49,524 nucleotides of DNA from an uncultured Luminiphilus sp. GTDB taxonomy: Bacteria > Pseudomonadota > Gammaproteobacteria > Pseudomonadales > Halieaceae. Position 1 is the first letter of the stretch. Each line of letters begins with the position of its first letter. The notes under the pieces are model-generated. The model was not told where the DNA came from, searched no databases, and worked only from the letters and a program-made list of their open reading frames with translations. The position numbers were made by a program, and so were the translations under genes. Location: NCBI GenBank assembly GCA_938091995.1, contig CALKNZ010000085.1, positions 1 to 49,524 of the forward strand, given 5' to 3'. Of this stretch, positions 42,992-49,524 are shown in pieces.

Positions 42992-44920
42992 ATGACTGCC
43001 GCCACTGAAGCCAAGAACACTGAAACCATGGGTTTTCAGACTGAAGCTAAAAAGCTGCTTCACTTAATGATCCATTCGCTGTACTCAAATCGAGAGATAT
43101 TTCTCCGAGAATTAATATCTAATGCCTCGGATGCGATCGACAAGCATCGTTTTGCGGTGATTGAGAACGGTAAGTTGGCAGAAGGTGTTTCCGAATACCA
43201 GATACAAGTTGGTATCGATGCGGAGGCTAAAACCGTAACGATTTCAGATAACGGGATTGGCATGAATCGAGATGAGGTTATTGAGCATCTTGGAACCATT
43301 GCGAAGTCGGGTACAGCAGCATTTTTGGAAAATCTCAGTGGCGATGACAAAAAAGACTCGCAGCTCATTGGTCAATTTGGTGTGGGGTTTTATTCGGCAT
43401 TTATTGTGGCAGATCGGGTAGAAGTTGTGACTCGGAAAGCAGGCACCCCAAGCTCAGAGGCTACCCATTGGGAATCGGTCGGGGAGGCCGATTTTTCAGT
43501 GAGCCCATCAGAGCGAGACAGTTCAGGAACGACCGTGATTTTGCATTTAAAATCGGATGCTGATGAATTTGCCTCTGAATATCGTATACGCAGCGTTATA
43601 AAAAAATACTCTGATCATATTTCAGTGCCAGTCATGATGCCAAAAGTCGCTGATGCGCCTTCCGAAGAAGATGAAAAAGAAGAGGCTGAGGTGGCGCCTG
43701 TTGAGTGGGAGGCGGTTAACGAAGCGCAAGCGCTGTGGACGCGCAGTCGCTCAGATGTGTCTGATGAAGAATACCAAGCTTTTTACAAGCACATCTCCCA
43801 CGATTTTGAAGATCCTGCAACGTGGAGCCATAACCGAGTAGAGGGCAAGCTCGAGTACACGTCGCTGCTATATATTCCCGCAAAAGCGCCTTTTGATCTT
43901 TGGAATCGTGAGGGTGCGAGAGGCTTGAAACTATACGTTCAGCGTACGTTTATCATGGATGATGCTGAGCAATTTTTACCTTTATACCTAAGGTTCGTGA
44001 AAGGTGTACTTGACTCTAACGATCTTCCTCTGAACGTCTCGCGAGAAATTTTGCAGCAAGACAGCAACGTCGAGTCTATGAAGAGTGCTATGTCCAAGCG
44101 CATACTCGATATGCTGCAAAAAATGGCGACGAATGAGCCAGAGCAATACCAGCAGTTTTGGGACACCTTTGGTGAGGTGCTCAAAGAAGGTCCCGCAGAA
44201 GATTTCGCTAACAAAGAAAAGATCGCGAAATTACTGCGCTTTGCCTCTACCCATAGCGATGCGCCCGAGCACACGGTTAGTCTTCCTGAATATTGCGAGC
44301 GGCTTCCCGAAGGGCAGGATGCCATTTGGTATGTGGTCGCAGAAAATCACCCCACAGCAAAGAATAGCCCACACCTTGAGGTTTTTCGCAAGAAGGGTAT
44401 TGAGGTTTTACTGCTTTCTGATCGAATCGATGAGTGGTTAATGAGCCATCTTATGGAGTTTGATGGAAAAGAGCTGAAAGATGTGGCGAGAGGCAGCCTA
44501 GAGTTTGACGGTGATAACGAAGAAGACAAAGCCGCTTTAGAAACCGCCGGTAAGGCTCATCAGAGTCTTATAGAACGCATGAAGGCTGCGCTGGGTGACA
44601 GGGTTGCAGAGGTGCGTCCGACACTGCGACTCACGGAATCTCCTGCATGTTTAGTGGTCGGTGAGCATGAGATGGGTGCACAAATGCGTCGTATCATGGA
44701 GGCCGCTGGCCAGGCAGTGCCAGATTCTCCGCCCACCTTGGAGCTCAACACAGAGCATCCTTTGATAGCGCGTCTCGATCAGGAGTCGGATGAGCAGCGT
44801 TTTGCCGACCTGACTCAAATTTTGTTTGATCAGGCGACCCTTGCAGAGGGCTCTGCCCTTGAAGACCCTGCTACTTACGTTAGTCGGCTTAATAAGCTGT
44901 TGTTGGAGATGAGTCAGTAG
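42992..44920 (+). CDS. htpG: Molecular chaperone HtpG (Hsp90)
   Basis: HtpG is the bacterial Hsp90, an ATP-dependent dimeric chaperone in the cytoplasm. The 642-residue protein has the GHKL ATPase domain: [31 protein letters not shown] and [14 protein letters not shown] middle domain with the catalytic arginine region ([12 protein letters not shown]) and a C-terminal dimerisation domain follow. Start follows GAGG at a usual distance. Its sigma-32 type promoter predicts heat induction. The sixA GTG start lies one base past its stop. Confidence 0.97.
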   Translation: MTAATEAKNTETMGFQTEAKKLLHLMIHSLYSNREIFLRELISNASDAIDKHRFAVIENGKLAEGVSEYQIQVGIDAEAKTVTISDNGIGMNRDEVIEHLGTIAKSGTAAFLENLSGDDKKDSQLIGQFGVGFYSAFIVADRVEVVTRKAGTPSSEATHWESVGEADFSVSPSERDSSGTTVILHLKSDADEFASEYRIRSVIKKYSDHISVPVMMPKVADAPSEEDEKEEAEVAPVEWEAVNEAQALWTRSRSDVSDEEYQAFYKHISHDFEDPATWSHNRVEGKLEYTSLLYIPAKAPFDLWNREGARGLKLYVQRTFIMDDAEQFLPLYLRFVKGVLDSNDLPLNVSREILQQDSNVESMKSAMSKRILDMLQKMATNEPEQYQQFWDTFGEVLKEGPAEDFANKEKIAKLLRFASTHSDAPEHTVSLPEYCERLPEGQDAIWYVVAENHPTAKNSPHLEVFRKKGIEVLLLSDRIDEWLMSHLMEFDGKELKDVARGSLEFDGDNEEDKAALETAGKAHQSLIERMKAALGDRVAEVRPTLRLTESPACLVVGEHEMGAQMRRIMEAAGQAVPDSPPTLELNTEHPLIARLDQESDEQRFADLTQILFDQATLAEGSALEDPATYVSRLNKLLLEMSQ

Positions 44921-44921
44921 C

Positions 44922-45383
44922 GTGCTGGTCACGGTTTGGCGCCACGGAGAGGCAGGACCGGCGTCTCGTGATCGCGATCGGATCCTCACCCCCCGGGGCA
45001 CGGATGCCCTGGGTCGGGCGGTATTGCGCTTTCAAGACGTGCTGGTCGAAAAATCCTTGGCCGGTGTGTCAAGTATCGTAACCAGTCCATGGATACGTAC
45101 GTTACAGACTGCAGCGATCCTGGGTGAAGCTTTGGCAGTGGCACCGCGTGAAGAGTCGTGGCTGGCTCCGAATGCGACAGTAGCTGGCGTAGAGAACGTC
45201 TTCAAAGTGGCACAAGCGCATATATTGCTGGTTAGTCATCAACCTCTAGTGTCGGAATTGCTGTGGTACTGGTTAGACAGTCGCGCTTTAGCGCCTCTTG
45301 CCCCCGGGGGTTGGGCATCGCTTTACATTGCTGATCACGGGCTAGGGCAGGGGACACTACTTAACAGCGAGGTCCATATTTAG
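44922..45383 (+). CDS. sixA: Phosphohistidine phosphatase SixA-like
   Basis: SixA removes phosphate from phosphohistidine in relay or PTS proteins. The 153-residue protein of the histidine phosphatase superfamily has the catalytic WRHGEA motif (His8) at the N-terminus, SPWIRTLQTAAIL with the second conserved Arg, and LVSHQPLVSELL with the second His. The size fits SixA and not larger phosphoglycerate mutases. GTG 44922 starts one base after the htpG stop, so it is probably translated from htpG mRNA. The target histidine protein is unknown. Confidence 0.82.
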   Translation: MLVTVWRHGEAGPASRDRDRILTPRGTDALGRAVLRFQDVLVEKSLAGVSSIVTSPWIRTLQTAAILGEALAVAPREESWLAPNATVAGVENVFKVAQAHILLVSHQPLVSELLWYWLDSRALAPLAPGGWASLYIADHGLGQGTLLNSEVHI

Positions 45384-45527
45384 TCGACGATCGGAAGCCG
45401 GGTTAGCGGCCTCGAGGCGGGCTACGGGGGCCGTAGACTGCTCCTATGGTGCGTCCTTTTTGTCGTCTGTAAACAACAACTAAAGAGAATCTTTGGTCAT
45501 ATCAACTTACTAGTCTAGACTGTACTC

Positions 45528-46187
45528 ATGGACTCAGTCGTTTCTGCTCATCAAGTCGCCATTTTGGACGACCACGCTACCATCGCCGCTGGGGTTGGTG
45601 CCCTTGTGGCGGCGGAGACAGGCTTTGAAGTTCAGGGGGTTTTTCAATCTGTCGCTGACCTCAAGGCTCAGTTTGATGTCGCTTTACCCGATGTGTTGAT
45701 TATGGATTTACAGCTTGGCGATGAGAGCGTGACCTCTGAAATCCGAGAACTCAATTACCGGCATCCTAAATTGGCTATTTTGGTGTTTACACTGTTGGAT
45801 TCTCGCACCTATGTGCATGATGCCGTCGCGTTTGGCGCCCTGGGCTTTCTTTCAAAGGTATCGACAGACCATCAACTTATCGACGCTATACATACTGTTA
45901 TTAAGGGCAATCATTATTTTGGTGCGGAACTGGGGGCGTCGGTTGTCAATATTGATGACGAGGCGATCCCCGTAACGTTACTCAGTGATCGAGAGCTTGA
46001 TGTTCTCAAGCGGCTGGCACTGGGTTTCAGTCCCAAGGAAATAGGCTTCGAGCTGGGTCTTTCGGATAAAACGATCCACGCTCACAAAAATACGATTCGT
46101 CAAAAACTAGGCCTTAGGCGGCAAAGCGATATGATTCGCGCGGCCTTTTCCGCAGGGGTAGTCAACGTCCGTGATTTAGTCGGCTAG
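45528..46187 (+). CDS. NarL/FixJ-family response regulator, orphan
   Basis: The 219-residue product has an intact receiver domain (D14, D15, acceptor D60, T88, K110) and a LuxR-type helix-turn-helix (about 152-207; LSDRELDVLKRLALGFSPKE, LSDKTIHAHKNTIRQKL). It should bind DNA as a dimer when phosphorylated. No histidine kinase is adjacent. The 144 bases upstream contain a perfect 10-bp palindrome AGTCTAGACT (45512-45521), 6 bases before the ATG, which could be an operator. Signal and target genes are unknown. Confidence 0.85.
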   Translation: MDSVVSAHQVAILDDHATIAAGVGALVAAETGFEVQGVFQSVADLKAQFDVALPDVLIMDLQLGDESVTSEIRELNYRHPKLAILVFTLLDSRTYVHDAVAFGALGFLSKVSTDHQLIDAIHTVIKGNHYFGAELGASVVNIDDEAIPVTLLSDRELDVLKRLALGFSPKEIGFELGLSDKTIHAHKNTIRQKLGLRRQSDMIRAAFSAGVVNVRDLVG

Positions 46188-46197
46188 GTCGCTAACA

Positions 46198-47082
46198 GTG
46201 TCCTCCATCAGCTTGCTAGGCCACAGGGAGCGGTCTTTTGAAACTCATGGACTGAGTTATGCCGCGATGGAGTGGCCGGGGAATGGCGGTTTGACCATAC
46301 TGGCGTTTCACGGGTGGCTCGACAATGCGCAGTCTTTCTCGAGAGTTGCACCCTTTTTAGCGCCACATCGAGTGCTTTCAATTGATTTATCGGGTCATGG
46401 ATTGAGCAGCTGGCGCTCTCGCGATGCAAGCTACAATTTATGGGATGACTTGCCTCAGCTGGCAGGGATTATTGACCAGTTAAACCTCGATCAAGTGGTT
46501 CTGATGGGGCATAGCCGAGGGGCGGGGATTGCGCTTCTCTTGGCCAGTGTTCTCCCCCAGCGTGTACAAGCGCTGATCATGATAGACGGTTTACTGGCAA
46601 ATTTTGCAGATCAACGGGATGCGTCGCAACAGTTAGCAAAATTTGTGCACGATGAAAAAAAATATGCGGGGCGTGGTGATCGGTACTTCCAGTCCGAGTC
46701 TGCATTTATAGCGCGTCGATGTAGCTACGGATTTGATGAACATAGTGCCAAAGCACTGGCACCTAGAGCGCTAGAAAAGACGGCTTTAGGACTAAGACTT
46801 AGATCTGATCCTCGGCTGTTTGGTATTTCCGCTAATGGCTTCCGCCGGGAACAGCGTCGTGACGTGTATCGGAGTATTGTGAGCCCAGCCTTGGGACTTT
46901 TTGCCCGGTCTGATGAACCTTCGCCGAATAATACTCGGGAAACAATGCTGATCGAGGCTCAGGCCGATATGCGTGATCTACGGGTTGAACACTATCTAGG
47001 GAATCACCACTTGCACCTAGATGATAGCTTAGCGCCTCAAATAGCCCAACGATGCAAGGCGTTTCTCAGCGACTGCGCTTAG
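46198..47082 (+). CDS. Alpha/beta hydrolase
   Basis: This 294-residue cytoplasmic enzyme of the alpha/beta hydrolase fold has the oxyanion HGW (38-40), the nucleophile elbow GHSRGAG with Ser106, and a C-terminal catalytic His region GNHHLHLDD. An acid from the strand near DEPS is likely. Substrate is unknown; esters or lactones are common in this group. GTG 46198 follows AGGT by 8 bases and lies 10 bases after the response regulator, so the two may form an operon. Its stop overlaps that of folE on the other strand (TTAG). Confidence 0.82.
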   Translation: MSSISLLGHRERSFETHGLSYAAMEWPGNGGLTILAFHGWLDNAQSFSRVAPFLAPHRVLSIDLSGHGLSSWRSRDASYNLWDDLPQLAGIIDQLNLDQVVLMGHSRGAGIALLLASVLPQRVQALIMIDGLLANFADQRDASQQLAKFVHDEKKYAGRGDRYFQSESAFIARRCSYGFDEHSAKALAPRALEKTALGLRLRSDPRLFGISANGFRREQRRDVYRSIVSPALGLFARSDEPSPNNTRETMLIEAQADMRDLRVEHYLGNHHLHLDDSLAPQIAQRCKAFLSDCA

Positions 47083-47651
47083 CAATGGGTTGAACGCAAT
47101 TGCAGCAGCGCTAAAAATTCCTCTCGAGTGCGAGCATCAGATCTAAACGTACCGAGCATCGCAGAGGTTTTGGTGACCGAGTTTTGCTTTTGCACACCGC
47201 GCATCATGGAGCATAAATGCTGACATTCTATTACAACCCCTACCCCTTCAGCATTGGTAGCATCCATAATTTCCTGAGCAATTTCAGCCGTAAGGCGCTC
47301 TTGAATCTGTAAACGGCGAGCATAATGATCCACAATCCGGGCAAGTTTACTCAGCCCCAGGACATTTTTATCCGCAATATACCCAATGTGGCACCGTCCA
47401 AAAAATGGCAGCATATGATGTTCACACATTGAATATACCTCGATATCGCGTGAGATAATCATATTGTTTGATTCGGACTCAAAAATTGCACCGTTGATGA
47501 TGTCCTGTACATCCGATTGATAGCCCGAGGTTAAAAACTCCCAGGCTTTGGCTACGCGGTGCGGTGTTTTTTCCAAGCCCTCGCGTGTAGGGTCTTCACC
47601 TAACTCGGTTAACAATTCGCTAATTAGCTCTTCTACACGCTCTTTATTCAT
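47079..47651 (-). CDS. folE: GTP cyclohydrolase I, type IA
   Basis: FolE converts GTP to 7,8-dihydroneopterin triphosphate, the first step to folate and other pterins. The 190-residue enzyme has zinc ligands Cys76 and His79 ([12 protein letters not shown]) and Cys147 ([11 protein letters not shown]) at the same spacing as Cys110, His113 and Cys181 of the E. coli enzyme. The start overlaps the end of folK by 8 bases (ATGAATAA), with a poor ribosome site, so reinitiation after folK is likely. It is the last gene of the pterin operon and its DNA is visibly richer in AT than the hydrolase gene it meets. Confidence 0.96.
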   Translation of the reverse strand: MNKERVEELISELLTELGEDPTREGLEKTPHRVAKAWEFLTSGYQSDVQDIINGAIFESESNNMIISRDIEVYSMCEHHMLPFFGRCHIGYIADKNVLGLSKLARIVDHYARRLQIQERLTAEIAQEIMDATNAEGVGVVIECQHLCSMMRGVQKQNSVTKTSAMLGTFRSDARTREEFLALLQLRSTHC

Positions 47652-48171
47652 GGGGAAATCCTTTACATACGGCCTCAGTTAACCGTAAATCTTGCTGCAC
47701 TGGTGGTTGTGGCTCAGATGGTATCATACTGGCCAAGGGCTCATCGAATCCCGGTAAAGTAATGGGAGGATTAATTTCCAATAACGGTATATAAATAAAT
47801 GACCATTTCTGAATCCCCGGATCGGGAATGCGCACATGCTCTTTTTCGATGTGATGTTCGCCATATAAAATAATATCCAAATCCAACGTCCGGGGCGCAT
47901 AGCGGTCTTCTACCCGTATGCGCCCTTCTGCAGCTTCTATACCACGCAAGGTTTCTTTTAACGCTTCATGATCCAATTCGGTACGGATGGACACTACCCC
48001 GTTGCAATATTCGGGCTGTTCTGGACGACCTATCGCCTCACTGGTATACATTGACGAAACTTTAAGCAAGACAATTTCTGGACATGACTCAAGCCCCTTA
48101 AGTCCACTGGGTATATGCTCAAGGGGATCAATATTCGAGCCAATAGATATATAAACAGTTTCTGCACTCAT
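47644..48171 (-). CDS. folK: HPPK: 6-hydroxymethyl-7,8-dihydropterin pyrophosphokinase
   Basis: FolK transfers pyrophosphate from ATP to 6-hydroxymethyl-dihydropterin. With ATG 48171 the product has 175 residues and starts [16 protein letters not shown]. The family signature is seen as [16 protein letters not shown], with magnesium-binding Asp97 and Asp99. [19 protein letters not shown] follows as usual. Reading to 48198 adds nine residues that overlap folB; I prefer the internal start, which lies 4 bases after the folB stop. Between folB and folE, it fits a linear pathway order. folP is not in this window. Confidence 0.93.
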   Translation of the reverse strand: MSAETVYISIGSNIDPLEHIPSGLKGLESCPEIVLLKVSSMYTSEAIGRPEQPEYCNGVVSIRTELDHEALKETLRGIEAAEGRIRVEDRYAPRTLDLDIILYGEHHIEKEHVRIPDPGIQKWSFIYIPLLEINPPITLPGFDEPLASMIPSEPQPPVQQDLRLTEAVCKGFPHE

Positions 48172-48175
48172 CACA

Positions 48176-48553
48176 TTACTTCGCGTCAGCTCGGGCACGG
48201 GTTATATCAACAGCAACACTACGCGCGAAACGTAAAGCACCTGGTTTATCAATACTGACATTGACAAATTCGACCTTCGAATCTTTTAAGGCAATCTGTG
48301 CAGCCTCTTCAGCGAGTTTTTCAATTAAAAAGAAATCAGACTCTTGTACCATCTTAAGCACCTGCTTCTTAATGGTTTTATAATTTACAGTATCGTCAAT
48401 ATCGTCAGACTGACCGGCCTTACGCAAATCGGTATACAGCACCATATTTATTTTTACATCTTGTTTTTCTGTACGTTCCTCTGGGTAAATCCCCACAATA
48501 CACCGTACCAACAAATCGCGAATAAATATTTTATCCATTCCATCTTTACTCAT
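48176..48553 (-). CDS. folB: Dihydroneopterin aldolase FolB
   Basis: FolB splits 7,8-dihydroneopterin to 6-hydroxymethyl-dihydropterin and glycolaldehyde. The 125-residue protein has the family layout: IRDLLVRCIVGIYPEERTEK with a conserved Glu (25 or 26), VNYKTIKKQV with Tyr58, FFLIEKLAEEAA with Glu78, and KPGALRFARSV with catalytic Lys103. It could instead be the FolX epimerase, which shares this fold. The pairing with folK favours FolB, while pairing with a FolM-like reductase is typical of FolX. The start overlaps the reductase gene by 8 bases (ATGAGTAA). Confidence 0.85.
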   Translation of the reverse strand: MSKDGMDKIFIRDLLVRCIVGIYPEERTEKQDVKINMVLYTDLRKAGQSDDIDDTVNYKTIKKQVLKMVQESDFFLIEKLAEEAAQIALKDSKVEFVNVSIDKPGALRFARSVAVDITRARADAK

Positions 48554-49277
48554 ATACTCGGCCCTTTAAATGACGTCCACCGTCGACATAGATAATTTGT
48601 CCTGTAACAAAAGGACTCTGCAATAGAAACACAACAGCACCAGTAATATCTTCCTCAGATCCTATGGATTGTAGCGGATTGGTATGCGCTCGCTCTGTAA
48701 GGTATTCCTGCCCCTGACCTTCCGGAGGCAACACCAAACCAGGCGCAACTGCATTTACCCGCACTTTAGGCGCCCATTCAAGGGCCATTATCGAATTTAA
48801 ACTCATCAACATGCGCTTACTTAAATGATACGACACATGCTGTTGGTCATAGTCCACCACCCGGGTATCAAGTAAGTTTGTTACCGTTTTTAAATTCCCT
48901 AAATCATATAAACCTTGGCCTAAAAACTGAGGTGCCCGGGCGTGTAGTGCGACATTAGCCTCAAGAGATTCCTTTGACACACTATCGAGAGTATCCTCCG
49001 GAAAAATAGACGCATTATTAATTAAATGATGTATCTCACCTGCTTGCTCAATACTTTGCTCAAGGAGTTTTTGCAATCCTGACTCATTACTCAAATCTGC
49101 TTGTACCGGCCAGGCTTTCCCGCCCGATGCCACCAATCCATGCACCAACGATAAGGCATCATAATCAGACTGATGATAATGAACAATAATATTCATCCCC
49201 TGCGCAGACAAGGCAAGCGCAATCGCGCGTCCTAAGCGTCGTGATGCACCAGTGATGAGTACAGTTTCACCCTTCAT
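48546..49277 (-). CDS. folM: Short-chain dehydrogenase, pteridine reductase type (FolM/PTR1-like)
   Basis: The 243-residue SDR has the glycine-rich TGASRRLGRA (9-18) with the double-Arg form seen in pteridine reductases, a VHYHQS segment after strand 2 (32-37), NNAS (87-90), and catalytic Tyr150 and Lys154 (SYHLSK). The residue 13 before the Tyr is Asp137, where most SDRs have Ser; Leishmania PTR1 has the same Asp181-Tyr194-Lys198 spacing. This points to NADPH-dependent reduction of dihydrofolate, dihydrobiopterin or dihydromonapterin. The start at 49277 lies 4 bases after the preceding stop; no strong ribosome site is seen. The choice between FolM and another pterin reductase is open. Confidence 0.82.
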   Translation of the reverse strand: MKGETVLITGASRRLGRAIALALSAQGMNIIVHYHQSDYDALSLVHGLVASGGKAWPVQADLSNESGLQKLLEQSIEQAGEIHHLINNASIFPEDTLDSVSKESLEANVALHARAPQFLGQGLYDLGNLKTVTNLLDTRVVDYDQQHVSYHLSKRMLMSLNSIMALEWAPKVRVNAVAPGLVLPPEGQGQEYLTERAHTNPLQSIGSEEDITGAVVFLLQSPFVTGQIIYVDGGRHLKGRVYE

Positions 49278-49281
49278 TTGT

Positions 49282-49524
49282 TTACTTAAACGGCGGCGCT
49301 TGTGAAGCTGCATCTGTTATGTCAGCAGCAGGCAATAAGATAACCGAAACATTGCTGTCACCCCCACCAAACATTCCACCACCGGAAGAATCCTTAATGG
49401 TTCGAACCAAAAACACTCCGATAGGGGCTCCATCCAGCGTAAATGCGGGGTTCCCTAAACCGGTATTGGTCTGTGAACTACCGGGTATATAAAATGTACG
49501 TGGCTTATTCACAATGGCTTCGAT
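49282..49524 (-). CDS. C-terminal fragment of an unidentified protein
   Basis: An open frame enters from the right edge and stops at 49282, giving at least 80 residues. The visible part has LGNPAFTLDGAPIGVFLVR, reminiscent of the last strands of trypsin-like (HtrA-type) proteases, then a Gly-rich GGGMFGGGDS loop and a VILLPAADI strand. There is not enough to name it. It lies 4 bases upstream of the pteridine reductase gene and is probably in the same operon. The GTG at 49512 could be read as a start, but the frame continues to the window end, so I treat it as partial. Confidence 0.6.
   Translation of the reverse strand: MEAIVNKPRTFYIPGSSQTNTGLGNPAFTLDGAPIGVFLVRTIKDSSGGGMFGGGDSNVSVILLPAADITDAASQAPPFK

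Noticed and set aside
45422-45436. Terminator after sixA (CTACGG with CCGTAG)
   Set aside because: The stem is only 6 bp and no T-run follows directly.

Overview
The window reads as a compact stretch of a gammaproteobacterial chromosome. The evidence is a complete System I cytochrome c maturation operon, an smc-zipA-ligA run, phoB-phoR, a type 2 malate dehydrogenase and a sucAB-lpd-sucCD operon laid out as in pseudomonads. A marine Cellvibrionales/Pseudomonadales relative (for example the OM60/NOR5 or SAR92 groups) would fit, but I cannot place it below class from the sequence alone. Base composition judged by eye is a little over 50% GC for the first 47 kb and clearly lower, about 40%, in the last 2.4 kb.

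Layout. 1-196 is the N-terminal end of a TonB-dependent receptor (minus strand). 436-4758 is a minus-strand chain, tesA, a voltage-gated K+ channel with a zinc ribbon, ygiQ and ytfJ, whose successive genes overlap by 4 bases. tesA diverges from ybbA-ybbP (4757-7908), and the two start codons share one CATG. mdh (minus) and ttcA (plus) diverge at about 9 kb. The ccmABCDEFGHI operon follows ttcA after 14 bases and runs to 16.9 kb. smc, zipA, ligA and a lysozyme-like lipoprotein gene run from 17.0 to 24.3 kb. phoB-phoR follow, behind a good candidate Pho box, then a lone hisC.

27.6-41.6 kb holds central carbon metabolism. A KAS III-like synthase and gltA are on the minus strand, facing away from sdhCDAB, sucA-sucB-lpdA and sucC-sucD on the plus strand. 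Nearly consensus sigma-70 promoters drive gltA and sdhC in opposite directions, and a clear intrinsic terminator separates sdhB from sucA. A porin-like gene (minus) follows. Then comes htpG, preceded by a close match to a sigma-32 heat-shock promoter and followed after one base by sixA. An orphan NarL-type response regulator and an alpha/beta hydrolase come next.

The final segment (47.08-49.52 kb, minus strand) is a tightly coupled pterin operon: the end of an unidentified protein, then a pteridine reductase-type SDR, folB, folK and folE. It is visibly richer in AT than the rest and two of its gene junctions have the same 8-base overlap. The reductase carries the Asp-Tyr-Lys catalytic arrangement of PTR1-type pteridine reductases. 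This is the most accessory-looking part of the window and the best candidate for a less-studied system. Most of the remainder is well-known housekeeping DNA.
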